DNA of 32,669 nucleotides from Streptomyces coryli. GTDB taxonomy: Bacteria > Actinomycetota > Actinomycetes > Streptomycetales > Streptomycetaceae. Each line of letters begins with the position of its first letter. Positions within the stretch are counted from its first letter, which is position 1. Both the position numbers and the translations under genes were made by a program. Location of the stretch: positions 1 through 32,669 of the forward strand of contig NZ_JAAKZV010000073.1 in assembly GCF_011044975.1 (NCBI RefSeq), written 5' to 3'. The notes below the pieces were generated by a model. The model saw only the letters and a list, made by a program, of their open reading frames with translations. It was not told where the DNA came from and did not search any database. Positions 24,293-32,238 of the stretch are shown one piece after another.

Positions 24293-25131
24293 GAGGGGGT
24301 GCTGAGCCTTTCGCTTCGCGTGTGGTGGCGGCCGATCGCGCGGGTGCGCAGCCGGCCGGTGAGCGGGTCGTCGTCGACCTCGATGCGGATGCCGTACGTC
24401 TTGGTGAGCTGCTCGGGGGTGAGCACGTCCTCGGGGCGGCCCTCGGCGACGACCCGTCCCGAGTCGAGCAGCACCATCCGGTCGGCGATGGCCGCCGCCT
24501 GGTCGAGGTCGTGCAGCACGGCGCCCACCGCGATCCGGTGGTCGTCCGCCAGGTCGCGTACGAGATCGAGGAGCTCGACCTGATAGCGCAGATCGAGATA
24601 GGTGGTGGGCTCGTCCAGGAGCAGCACCCCGGTGTCCTGCGCGAGACAGCCGGCCAGCCAGACGCGCTGCAGCTGCCCGCCGGACAGGTGCTCGGCGCCG
24701 CGCTCGGCGAGCTCGGTGACACCGGTCATGGCGAGCGCGCGATCGACGGCGGCCCGCCCGCCGGGGTCCGCTTTGCCCCATCGGCCCCGGTACGGATACC
24801 GCCCGAACTCCACCACATCGCGCACCGTCAGCCCGCTGGGCGTCGGCCGCCCCTGGGTGAGCAGCGCGACCTGCCGCGCGAACTCGCGCGAGGAGAGCGC
24901 GAGACCATCGGTCTCACCATCGAGGACGAGACTGGCTTCCCGCGCCCGCTGCAGCCGCGCGACGGTCCGCAGCAGCGTCGACTTCCCGCTGCCATTGGGG
25001 CCGACCAGCACGGTCACCTCACCGGGCCGCAGGTTCAGCGCCGCCTCGTGCACGACATCGACGCCGTCGTACGCCACGGTGACGTCCGTGGCGGAAAGGG
25101 CGTGCCCGTGCGCATTCTCTCCGACTCTCAC
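24289..25131 (-). CDS. Iron-siderophore ABC transporter ATP-binding protein
   Basis: The 280-aa ATPase has all canonical motifs: Walker A GPNGSGKST (near 45), Q-loop LLTQGRPTPSG, ABC signature LSGGQLQRVWLAG (near 149), Walker B VLLLDEPTTYLD, and the H-loop in AVLHDLDQA. The protein is FecE/FhuC-like. The start is GTG at 25131 and there is no good Shine-Dalgarno. The iron box ends only 6 nt upstream, so the transcript is likely very short-leadered or leaderless. It is the first gene of the three-gene importer operon, which is an unusual order with the ATPase first. Confidence 0.92.
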   Translation of the reverse strand: MRVGENAHGHALSATDVTVAYDGVDVVHEAALNLRPGEVTVLVGPNGSGKSTLLRTVARLQRAREASLVLDGETDGLALSSREFARQVALLTQGRPTPSGLTVRDVVEFGRYPYRGRWGKADPGGRAAVDRALAMTGVTELAERGAEHLSGGQLQRVWLAGCLAQDTGVLLLDEPTTYLDLRYQVELLDLVRDLADDHRIAVGAVLHDLDQAAAIADRMVLLDSGRVVAEGRPEDVLTPEQLTKTYGIRIEVDDDPLTGRLRTRAIGRHHTRSERLSTPS

Positions 25132-25137
25132 GAGCGC

Positions 25138-25156
25138 TTAGGTTAGCCTAACCTTC
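25138..25156 (-). promoter_or_regulatory. Iron box (DtxR/IdeR/DmdR-type operator)
   Basis: On the coding strand AAGGTTAGGCTAACCTAA (with AGGTTAG and CTAACCT arms) matches the classic 19-bp iron-box consensus TTAGGTTAGGCTAACCTAA at nearly every position. The palindrome covers the probable -10 region and ends 6 nt before the GTG, so Fe(II)-loaded repressor (DmdR1 in Streptomyces) would block transcription of the importer operon. Confidence 0.92.
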
Positions 25157-25181
25157 TACGTGTGTGGACCGGGGGCGGCGC

Positions 25182-25553
25182 CTAGGACCGCGCGGGCTGG
25201 TTGGCGATCAGCAGGGTGGCCCCGGCGGCCCGGAAACCGAGCCGGGCGTAAATGCGCGCGACGGCGTCCTGCGCGTAGGCAAGGAAGACCGTACGCACCC
25301 CACACTCCCGAGCATGCTCGACCAGAGCCACGGTGACCGCGGCGCCCAGCCCCCGCCGCCGAGCACTGGGCAGCGTGCCGACACCACCGATCTCGGTGGC
25401 GCCGCCCGCCGGGTGATACTGCCCGACGGCCAGGGGAGTGCTGTCCGGCGCCACCTCAGCCAGCCACTCGAACGCCTCCGGCACCCCGAGCTCCCGCTGC
25501 CGGGCGCGCACCCGCGTGATGTCGGCGGCCGCAACTGACCGGCTCCCCACCAC
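25182..25553 (-). CDS. Short GNAT-type N-acetyltransferase, probably truncated and internally deleted
   Basis: The 123-aa product has the GNAT acetyl-CoA loop (VGTLPSARRRGLGAAV, matching the R-x-x-G-x-G/A pattern) and a C-terminal ARIYARLGFRAAG. The first 35 residues (VRARQRELGVPEAFEWLAEV) match, from memory, the middle of much longer Streptomyces GNAT proteins of about 250-280 aa. There roughly 80 residues separate this motif from the acetyl-CoA loop. Here they are joined directly and the usual N-terminal 50 residues are absent. The gene may thus be a decayed remnant, or a minimal domain that still folds. There is no operon partner; it is convergent with nothing and sits just beyond the iron box. 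Confidence 0.55.
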   Translation of the reverse strand: MVGSRSVAAADITRVRARQRELGVPEAFEWLAEVAPDSTPLAVGQYHPAGGATEIGGVGTLPSARRRGLGAAVTVALVEHARECGVRTVFLAYAQDAVARIYARLGFRAAGATLLIANQPARS

Positions 25554-25664
25554 GGGCCGCCGCGGTACGACTAGTCACCGCTGCGGGTGGTGCGGCGCCT
25601 AGCTGGGGAGATGCCGGGGGAGGTTGCTGGCGCATCATCCGTCCAGCGCCCTTGGGGGCATCAA

Positions 25665-26063
25665 TTGCGCCGCTTTTACGCAGCCTTGCTCGCTGCCGCA
25701 ACCCTCGCCGCCACCGCCGGCGCGGCCTCGGCCGCCGGTGATCCGGTCCGCACCCTGCCCGCGAAGAGCTCCGCCGCGCTGCCGGGCTACGTCTGCTTCT
25801 GGTCCGAGCCCGAGGAGCACGGCCCCCAGGGCGGCTGGTGCTACAACGGCGCCGGCTACGCCGAGGCGCGGCCGGATGTGAAGCGGCACGCCAAGTCGTT
25901 CAGCAATCAGACCCAGGACACCTTCTACGCCCTGAGCTTCCCGCGCGAAGGCCCCTGCCTCTACCGGACCATCTACGGCGGCGACTGGTCGGGGAACTGG
26001 GAGTGGTGGGAGAAGTTCGACGGCGTCCAGCGCAACAAGCCCACCGACTGCCAGCAGGGCTGA
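25665..26063 (+). CDS. Secreted peptidase-inhibitor-I36-like protein
   Basis: The start is set at TTG 25665, which has GGGGG 6 nt upstream and gives a compact Sec signal (MRRFYAALLAAATLAATAGA, cleavage after ASA). ATG 25611 is an in-frame alternative that would add 18 residues before the signal and has its GGGGAG too close. The mature protein (about 110 aa) has four Cys and the I36-like run LPGYVCFWSEPEEHGPQGGW, then SFSNQT, with an aromatic C-terminus (GNWEWWEKFDG). It is the first gene of a three-gene set: 7 nt to the lipoprotein gene, which overlaps the next I36-like gene. The inhibitor role is family inference. Confidence 0.7.
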   Translation: MRRFYAALLAAATLAATAGAASAAGDPVRTLPAKSSAALPGYVCFWSEPEEHGPQGGWCYNGAGYAEARPDVKRHAKSFSNQTQDTFYALSFPREGPCLYRTIYGGDWSGNWEWWEKFDGVQRNKPTDCQQG

Positions 26064-26070
26064 GGCGGGC

Positions 26071-26571
26071 GTGCCACCTGTCACCCGTATCGCCGCGGGA
26101 GTCCTCACAGCCGGGCTGTTACTCACCGGCTGCGCCACCCCCGCCCAGCGCACCGCGCTGAGCCCGCAGGACACGATCAAAGCCGCCCAGCAGCAGCTCA
26201 CCGACCGCTGCCTGCGCGACCAGGGCCTCACCCCGCCCAGACCGGGCGCCGCCCGTAAAGCAGCGTCATCCGCCAGGACCCAGCAGCTCGCCGACGCGCT
26301 CTACGGCACCGGCCGCGCCGAGCTCTCCCTCGAGCTCCCGAGCGGCCACGTCATCAGCCAGCACACCGACGGCTGCCTCGCGCAGGCCCAGCGGAAGCTC
26401 TACGGCGACCAGCCCCGCTGGTTCCGCTCCTCGACCACCGTCGGCAACCTCAAGTCCGCGGCCCCCGCCGCCGACCGCGACACATACGACCAGCTGCGCG
26501 CCCACGCCCTGCACCGCGCCCGGACCCTCCTCACCAGCGCACCACCCGCACCGAAAGGCACCCGCCCATGA
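26071..26571 (+). CDS. Small lipoprotein between two I36-like genes
   Basis: GTG at 26071 starts MPPVTRIAAGVLTAGLLLTG with lipobox LLTGC, so the 166-aa product should be a membrane-anchored lipoprotein. The mature part is helical and charged (TIKAAQQQLTDRCLRDQGL, then HTDGCLAQAQRKLYG), with two further Cys. I recognise no family, although similar small lipoproteins occur in Streptomyces. It begins 7 nt after the preceding I36-like gene and its TGA overlaps the ATG of the following one (ATGA), which implies a translationally coupled operon and a shared extracytoplasmic job. Confidence 0.7.
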   Translation: MPPVTRIAAGVLTAGLLLTGCATPAQRTALSPQDTIKAAQQQLTDRCLRDQGLTPPRPGAARKAASSARTQQLADALYGTGRAELSLELPSGHVISQHTDGCLAQAQRKLYGDQPRWFRSSTTVGNLKSAAPAADRDTYDQLRAHALHRARTLLTSAPPAPKGTRP

Positions 26572-26957
26572 AGCGCACCCTCACCCTCCTCGCCACCACC
26601 CTGCTGGCCGTCGGCGGCCTCGCCATCGCCCCCACCGCGACCGCCGCCCCCTGCGCCAGCGGCAACTTCTGCGTCTGGCGCGACGTCAACTTCACCGACC
26701 CCGAGGGCCGCGTCTTCGCCTCCTCGGGCGACGACGAGTGGTGGGAGAGCTGGATCGCGGACGAGGACTCCTCCTGGGCCAACCACGGCGTCTCCGCGCC
26801 CGGCGTCAAGGACCACGTCATCGTCTACGAATCCGCCATCGAAGGCCCCTCCGACGGCGGCGCCCGCACCATCTGCCTCGCCCCCGGCCAGGAGATCGGC
26901 CACAACGCCGGCGCCAACGACCGCGGCGACGCCCACGTATGGGCGATGAACTGCTGA
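26568..26957 (+). CDS. Secreted peptidase-inhibitor-I36-like protein
   Basis: The 129-aa product has a Sec signal (MKRTLTLLATTLLAVGGLAI, cleavage near ATAA). The mature part begins APCASGNFCVWRDVNFTD, the CxxxxxCVW signature of the I36/crystallin-like family, and ends with a Cys (HVWAMNC). It has four Cys in all, likely two disulfides, and is acidic (DDEWWESWIADEDSS). It is coupled to the lipoprotein gene by a 4-nt overlap and convergent with aspD (10 nt between stops). It is distinct in sequence from the two other I36-like proteins in the window, so they are not recent duplicates. Confidence 0.75.
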   Translation: MKRTLTLLATTLLAVGGLAIAPTATAAPCASGNFCVWRDVNFTDPEGRVFASSGDDEWWESWIADEDSSWANHGVSAPGVKDHVIVYESAIEGPSDGGARTICLAPGQEIGHNAGANDRGDAHVWAMNC

Positions 26958-26967
26958 CCGGACCCGC

Positions 26968-28623
26968 TCAGCTCTTGAGCGACGCCTGCCACTCCGCCGC
27001 GTAGTCGTCGAAGATGGCCCGCAGATGGTGGCCGATCTTGAGGTAGTCGAGGTCGTCGAGGTTCGCGAGGGAGGCGCGGACCGACCACTGCGGGCCGTCG
27101 AAGCCGCCGCCGTTGAGCAGCACCACGTGCGTCTGCTCGGCGAGCCGGAAGAGCGGGTCGACCGGCTCGTAGTTCGCCTGCAGGAAGTCCGCGAACTCCT
27201 TGCCGTGCACCCGCTCGGCCTCGGCGAGGAGGTCGAGCTCGATGTAGTAGCCGGCCCGGCCCGGGTCCTCGGAGATCTTCATCTTGGCGCCCTCCAGCAG
27301 CAGGTCGAGGCGCTGCTGGACGATGGAGCGGACCTTCTGCTTGTACGCCTGGCCCTCGTCGAGCATGTTGAAGAGCGAGAACAGCGTCATCTGCACCTGC
27401 TGCGGCAGCGACAGGCCCGCGGTGTGGTTGAGGGCGACCTCGCGGGAGTCGGCGACCAGCCGGTCGATGAACTTGATCTTCCCGGGCTCCAGCGTCAGCG
27501 TCCCGTAGCGCTTGGCCAGCCGCGCCTTCTCGTCGTCGGGAAGGCCCGCGAGCATCTCGTCGATCACGTTGTCGTCGTGCAGGCCGATGACGCCGAGCCG
27601 CCAGCCGGTGCAGCCGTAGTGCTTGGAGTACGAGTACACGAGCAGCGTGTTGCGGGGCAGGTCGGCGACGAGGGAGCGGAAGCCCTCGACGAAGGTGCCG
27701 TAGACGTCGTCGGTGACCAGCATCAGGTTCGGGTTCTTGGTGGCGACGATGTCCTTGATCTGGTCCATCACCCGCTGGCTCATCGCGAGCGAGGGCGGGT
27801 TGGAGGGATTGACGATGCACACCAGCTTGATGCTCGGGTCCTCGAGCTTCGCCACCTCCTCGGTCGGGTAGCGCCACTCCCGCACCCCGGCCTCGGAGAA
27901 GAGGCTGGCGCTCACATGCACCACGTCGAACTCGAAGGTGTCGAGCTCGGGGATCTCCAGATACGGCGTGAACACCGGCGTCATGAGGGCGATCCGGTCG
28001 CCCTTGTGCAGGATGCCGTTCTTCATCAGCGAGTCGAAGATGTAGCACATCGCGGCGGTGCCGCCCTCGGTGGCGAAGAGGCTCAGATTGTTGCCCTCCG
28101 GCGGCCGCTTGTCGCACATCTCGTCGCCGATATAGCCCCGTACGACCTGCTCGGCGTGGACCAGCATGCGCCCTGGCACCGGGTAGTTGTCGCCGATGAT
28201 CGAGTCCGCGAGCTCGTGCAGGAAGGCGTCCTTGTCGAAGCCGAACCGCTCGATCGCCAGCTCCACGGAGCGCTGCAGCATGTCGGTGCCGGCGAGATCG
28301 GGGTGGGCGTGCAGCCAGCGGTCGAAGCGCTCGCCGATGTCCTTGGTCTCCGGCATGCCGCCGAGGTTGTCCGCGCTCCACACCCGCTTGGACTCCGCGA
28401 GGGCGAAGTAACCGAGCGCGAAGAAGGCCTCGCGCGGTCCCGCGGCGATCCAGTTGGGGTTGCCGCGCCCGGCGTTGAGCATCTGGACGGAGGACTTGTC
28501 CTTCTGCCCCGGCTTGTCGGCCTGGACCTCCTGGGCGATCTGGATGAACTTGTCCTTCAGCTCGAACGGGCTGAGCTGGGCGAGGGACTTGATCTCCTCG
28601 CGGCTGAAGCTGGTCTTGGGCAC
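26968..28623 (-). CDS. aspD: Bifunctional aspartate aminotransferase / L-aspartate 4-decarboxylase
   Basis: The 551-aa PLP enzyme belongs to the fold-type I aminotransferase family, with the extra length typical of aspartate beta-decarboxylases (about 530-550 aa). The PLP lysine is K334 in YSYSKHYGCTGWR, the cofactor-ring Asp lies in VTDDVYG (about 305), and VNPSNPPS (271-278) carries the conserved Asn. It converts L-aspartate to L-alanine plus CO2 with a side transaminase activity. The start is GTG at 28623, preceded by AGGAG. It sits 43 nt downstream of the aspT stop. The AspT/AspD pair forms a proton-motive decarboxylation cycle: aspartate enters, alanine leaves, and a cytoplasmic proton is consumed. 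Confidence 0.93.
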   Translation of the reverse strand: MPKTSFSREEIKSLAQLSPFELKDKFIQIAQEVQADKPGQKDKSSVQMLNAGRGNPNWIAAGPREAFFALGYFALAESKRVWSADNLGGMPETKDIGERFDRWLHAHPDLAGTDMLQRSVELAIERFGFDKDAFLHELADSIIGDNYPVPGRMLVHAEQVVRGYIGDEMCDKRPPEGNNLSLFATEGGTAAMCYIFDSLMKNGILHKGDRIALMTPVFTPYLEIPELDTFEFDVVHVSASLFSEAGVREWRYPTEEVAKLEDPSIKLVCIVNPSNPPSLAMSQRVMDQIKDIVATKNPNLMLVTDDVYGTFVEGFRSLVADLPRNTLLVYSYSKHYGCTGWRLGVIGLHDDNVIDEMLAGLPDDEKARLAKRYGTLTLEPGKIKFIDRLVADSREVALNHTAGLSLPQQVQMTLFSLFNMLDEGQAYKQKVRSIVQQRLDLLLEGAKMKISEDPGRAGYYIELDLLAEAERVHGKEFADFLQANYEPVDPLFRLAEQTHVVLLNGGGFDGPQWSVRASLANLDDLDYLKIGHHLRAIFDDYAAEWQASLKS

Positions 28624-28666
28624 GGGGACTCCTAAGGGCCTGTCTTACGGATCGTGGCGGGCCGGG

Positions 28667-30352
28667 TCAGGCGCCGAGGATGCCGACGAGGATGGGGCCG
28701 GTGAGGGGCAGCAGGAAGTTGGAGAGCGCGTAGGTGATCGTGTAGCCGAGCATCGGGACCGAGCTCTTGGCGACCTGGGTGATCGAGGTGATCGCGGGCG
28801 TCGAGCACTGCTGGCCCGCGATGGCGCCGAGCAGCAGCGGCTTCTCGATCTTCAGCAGCTTCCGGCCGACGATCAGCGAAATAGTGGCCGGAACCAGCAC
28901 CATCGCGATGCCGGCGAACGGCAGCAGCAGCCCGTACTGCTTCAGCATCGGCCAGGCCTGCGGTCCCGCGGCGAGCCCGGTGCAGGCGATGAAGACGGCG
29001 AGCCCGAGGTCCTTGATGGTGGTCGCGGCCTGCGGCGGGAAGGCGCCGAAGGTCGGCTTGCGGGAGCGGAACCAGCCGAACAGCAGCCCTGCCACCAGGC
29101 AGCCGCCGCCGGTGCCGAGCGACATCGGGACGTCCCCGGCGCGTACGACGATCTGCCCGAGCAGCGACCCGGCGACGATGCCGAGGCCGAGATAGATGTA
29201 GTCGGTGGCGTCGTTCTTGACCGCCGCACCGATCTTGGCGACCAGCTTGTCCAGGCCCGAGCGGGCGCCGACCAGGGTGATCACGTCGCCGCGGTGCACC
29301 ACGGTCTCCGGCGTGGCCGGGATCTTCTGGTCGGTGCTGCGCAGCACCTCGGTGACGTAGACGCCGGCCTTGCGGAACTCGGGGTGGGACTCGCGGAGCT
29401 GGTCGATCGTCCTGCCGTGCGTGTCCTTGTCCGTGATGGCGACCTGCTGGGTCGCCAGGGGGGTGTCCAGGCCCGGGATGCCGGGGGTCTCGGGGCCGAT
29501 GACATGGGCCGCGTCGATCATCTCCGCGCGGCGGCCGACCAGGAGGACGAGGTCGGAGAGGGTCAGCTTCGTATCGGGCGTGGGTGGCACCAGCTTGCTG
29601 CCGCGTTTGATGCCCTCGACGGTGACGTCGCCGCCGAGCTCGGCCTGCAGATCGCCGACGCTGCGGCCGTCCGCCGTGGTCACCAGATAGGTGCGTCCCA
29701 CCATGCCCGGCATCGCCTGCTGCTCGTCCGACTCGAGCGACTTCCCGCTCGCGCCGCCGCGCATCTTCTCCCACAGCTCGCGGGAGGCGTCCGCGAGGTT
29801 GATGCGCAGCAGCATCGGCATGATCTGGCTGGTGAACAGCACGATCGTGATCAGGCCGAAGAGATAGCAGACCGTGTACGCGGTGGCCACGTGCCCCTGG
29901 TACGTCTTGATCTGGTCCTGCGACAGCCCGTTCAGCTGCCCGATCGACTCGGTCGCCGTACCGACCACCGCCGACTCGGTGGCGGCGCCGGCGAGGATGC
30001 CGGAGGCCGTACCGACGTCGAGGTTGAACGCCTTGGCGAGGCCGATCGCGATGGACAGGACGCAGACGACCTCGATCAGGCAGAGCGCGAAGAAGCGCAG
30101 GCTCTTCCGGTTGAGGTTGTGGAAGAACTGCGGGCCCGCCATATAGCCGAGCGAGAAGATGAAGAGCGCGAAGAACACCGTCTTCACATCGTCGTTCACC
30201 GTCACATGCCGGGTGCCGAGCAGCAGCGACACGATCAGCGTGCCGCAGATGCCGCCGAGCGTGATCGGCCCGACCCGCAGCTTGCCCACGAGGTAGCCCA
30301 GGGCCAGGCAGAGGAAGAGGGCAAGCTCGGGGTGGTCACGCAGAACGCCCAC
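28667..30352 (-). CDS. aspT: Aspartate:alanine antiporter (AAE family)
   Basis: The 561-aa protein has the AspT layout. An N-terminal membrane half comes first (helices from about 10 to 190, including FALFIFSLGYMAGPQFF and GILAGAATESAVVGTA). A large cytoplasmic loop holds two RCK_C/TrkA_C-like domains (about 215-375, each ending DLVLLVG or DVITLVG). The C-terminal half (about 385-560) repeats the pattern (AVFIACTGLAAGPQ, GAIAGQQCSTPAI). It exchanges extracellular aspartate for intracellular alanine electrogenically. GTG at 30352 has AAGGAG 7 nt upstream. It is the first gene of the pair with aspD. Confidence 0.93.
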   Translation of the reverse strand: MGVLRDHPELALFLCLALGYLVGKLRVGPITLGGICGTLIVSLLLGTRHVTVNDDVKTVFFALFIFSLGYMAGPQFFHNLNRKSLRFFALCLIEVVCVLSIAIGLAKAFNLDVGTASGILAGAATESAVVGTATESIGQLNGLSQDQIKTYQGHVATAYTVCYLFGLITIVLFTSQIMPMLLRINLADASRELWEKMRGGASGKSLESDEQQAMPGMVGRTYLVTTADGRSVGDLQAELGGDVTVEGIKRGSKLVPPTPDTKLTLSDLVLLVGRRAEMIDAAHVIGPETPGIPGLDTPLATQQVAITDKDTHGRTIDQLRESHPEFRKAGVYVTEVLRSTDQKIPATPETVVHRGDVITLVGARSGLDKLVAKIGAAVKNDATDYIYLGLGIVAGSLLGQIVVRAGDVPMSLGTGGGCLVAGLLFGWFRSRKPTFGAFPPQAATTIKDLGLAVFIACTGLAAGPQAWPMLKQYGLLLPFAGIAMVLVPATISLIVGRKLLKIEKPLLLGAIAGQQCSTPAITSITQVAKSSVPMLGYTITYALSNFLLPLTGPILVGILGA

Positions 30353-30418
30353 GCAGAACTCCTTGAGAAGCCCCCCGGCCGGACCTGGTCGTGATCAAGG
30401 TAACAGCGGAGTCATACG

Positions 30419-30433
30419 GCCACATCTCGTGGC
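30419..30433 (-). promoter_or_regulatory. Inverted repeat upstream of aspT
   Basis: GCCAC-ATCTC-GTGGC is a 5-bp dyad about 67 nt before the aspT start, inside its 114-bp upstream region. It is a possible operator; short and unassigned. Confidence 0.25.
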
Positions 30434-30466
30434 ATTACGGACAGGGCTCTTCGGGTCACGGAGGCC

Positions 30467-31081
30467 CTAGGCGGAGAACCGGGGCTCCTCGGTCCGGGTG
30501 CGCTTGAGCTCGAAGAAGCCCGGGACGGCGGCCATCGTCAGCAAGCCGTCCCACAGCTGCCCGGCGGTCTCCCCGGTGGGGGCGGGGGAGACGACCGGAC
30601 CGAAGAAACCGACCCGCTCGCCGCCGGGCCCGTCGACGCCGATCACCGGAGTGCCGATATCGGCACCGCCCAGGGCGATGGCCTCGGCATGCGAGGCCCG
30701 GATCGCCTCGTCGTACGTGGTGGACAGGGCGACCGTCCCGAGCTCCTCCGGCAGTCCGGCGTCCGTCAGGGCCGCCTCGAGGTTCCCCCAGTCGCCGCGC
30801 AGGTGGAAGCGGGTGCCCATCGCCGTAAAGAGGCCCCCGAGCGCGCGCTGCCCGAACCGCTCCGCCACCGCCGCGCACACGCGCACCGGCGCCCAGAGAT
30901 AGTCCCCCCACTCGCCCTCGGGATTGTCGTCGCGGTGCTCGTTGAGTACGGCCAGGCTCATCACCCGCCAGCGGACGGCCACCGGCCGCACCTTGGTGAC
31001 CTCGACCAGCCATCGCGAGCTGATCCATGTGTACGGACAGACGGGGTCGAACCAGAAGTCAACGGTGCGCTGCTCGGTCAT
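30467..31081 (-). CDS. DsbA-like protein of the mycothiol-dependent nitroreductase (Rv2466c) family
   Basis: ATG at 31081 begins MTEQRTVDFWFDPVCPYTW; an upstream extension to 31117 has no support. The 204-aa protein is a thioredoxin-fold DsbA/FrnE type, closely resembling Mycobacterium tuberculosis Rv2466c throughout, as I recall that sequence (FWFDPxCPW, SRWxLEV, VMSLAxLNE, YxAMGxR, FFELKRTRTE). The active site here is C15-P-Y-T18, whereas Rv2466c has CPWC, so only the nucleophilic Cys remains. It would act through a mycothiol mixed disulfide in a monothiol mechanism. It is a cytoplasmic, single-gene unit that is divergent from the DUF4328 gene. Confidence 0.88.
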   Translation of the reverse strand: MTEQRTVDFWFDPVCPYTWISSRWLVEVTKVRPVAVRWRVMSLAVLNEHRDDNPEGEWGDYLWAPVRVCAAVAERFGQRALGGLFTAMGTRFHLRGDWGNLEAALTDAGLPEELGTVALSTTYDEAIRASHAEAIALGGADIGTPVIGVDGPGGERVGFFGPVVSPAPTGETAGQLWDGLLTMAAVPGFFELKRTRTEEPRFSA

Positions 31082-31183
31082 CGCCTCACTCCACCCGCGG
31101 GAGCGCCGCGGCGTCAATGGCTTATGCTCCCGGAGCCCGGCGCTGGGGAGCTGCCGGCGGGATCCGCGGGGGGATCAACGCGC

Positions 31184-31984
31184 ATGCAATGCATCGACTG
31201 CCGCAACAGACCTGCGACCACGCCGGACGGCCGCTGCCGCGTCTGCTCCGTCGCGGAGGCGCAGATGTCGCTGGAAGACGCCAGAGGGGTGGCCGTGGCG
31301 CCGCCCGGTGCGCACCACCCCGGCGCATCGCGCTGGATGTACCGCCCGCTGGGCGGGCTGGCGACGGCGCTGACGGTGCTGCTGAGCGTGTGCGTCGCCG
31401 TGGACCTGCTCTCCCTCTTCGCCGGATTCCGCATCCGCGGCCTGATGACGGACGTGCGGTAGGCCGGCCGGAACGAGCTCGACGCCGCCGACGCGCTGTA
31501 CGGCGCCACCGGCCTGCTGCAGTGGCTCGCCCTGCTCGCCACGGCGGCGGTCTTCATCATCTGGTTCCACCGGACGCGCGAGAACGCCGAGTTGTTCAAC
31601 GCGGGGGAGCTGCGGCACTCCTCGGGCTGGGCCGTCGGCGCCTGGTTCATCCCGTTCGCCAACCTGTGGATCCCCAAGAAGATCGCCAACGACATCTGGC
31701 AGGCGAGCGCCCCGCCACCCGACTTCGGCTCCCGGCGGCCGGCCGGCGTCGGCCTGGTCACGGCATGGTGGGCACTCTGGGTGACGAACCTGCTCGTCGA
31801 ACGCCTGGCCTCCCGCGTCTACCTCTCCGCGGACGACCCGACCGAGGTGAAATCGGCCGTCGGCCTGCTCACGCTCTCCGACACCCTCGACATCCTGGCC
31901 GCCGTCCTCGCGATCGTGTACGTCCGCAAGCTCAGCGCCATGCAGAGCCTGAAGCACATCCGCAGCGCACAGCCCGTCGGCTAA
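31184..31984 (+). pseudogene. DUF4328 membrane protein gene interrupted by one in-frame amber codon
   Basis: ATG at 31184 (GGGGGGA 9 nt upstream) starts MQCIDCRNRPATTPDGRCRVC, a zinc-ribbon-like CxxC...CxxC head, followed by the first membrane helix (LATALTVLLSVCVAVDLLSL). A TAG at 31460-31462 stops the frame after MTDVR (92 residues). The same frame then continues without a further stop to TAA at 31984: ELDAADALYGATGLLQWLAL, the helix LLATAAVFIIWFHR, and the DUF4328 hallmark GWAVGAWFIPFANLWIPKKI. The full product would be 266 codons. One base change (for example CAG or TGG to TAG), a sequencing error, or readthrough could explain it. The rest shows no decay. The stop overlaps that of the convergent small gene by 3 nt. 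Confidence 0.82.
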
Positions 31985-32238
31985 TCAAGGGCAAAACTGA
32001 TCACAAAGGCGAGCAGCAGCACCATCCCCAGCATCCATCCGGCGATCGCGGTGTTCTCGGACCGCCGCCGGTGCTCGCGGTCCTCGGCCACGCTCTCCTG
32101 GCGCTCAATGCGCTCGGCCAGCTCCGCCGCCGCCGGATCCGGATCGGCGGCCAGCTCCTCGAGACCGCGCTTCCGCAGCTGCGCCAACTCGTAATCGGTG
32201 ATCTTGCGTCCCGGGTTGAGATTCGGCTCCTCGCCCAT
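31981..32238 (-). CDS. Small C-terminally anchored membrane protein
   Basis: ATG at 32238 (MGEEPNLNPGRKITDYELAQ) with GGGGGGTG just upstream gives 85 aa. A longer start at 32265 adds nine residues without better support. Residues 15-60 are charged and helical, possibly coiled (LRKRGLEELAADPDPAAAEL). Residues 65-84 are one membrane helix (IAGWMLGMVLLLAFVISFAL) ending at the C-terminus, so it is a tail-anchored type with a cytoplasmic head. No family is recognised. It is convergent with the DUF4328 gene with overlapping stop codons. Confidence 0.65.
   Translation of the reverse strand: MGEEPNLNPGRKITDYELAQLRKRGLEELAADPDPAAAELAERIERQESVAEDREHRRRSENTAIAGWMLGMVLLLAFVISFALD

Noticed and set aside
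30689-31183. Upstream extension of the DUF4328 frame
   Set aside because: It is antisense to the DsbA-like gene; ATG 31184 has its own Shine-Dalgarno and starts the zinc-ribbon head.
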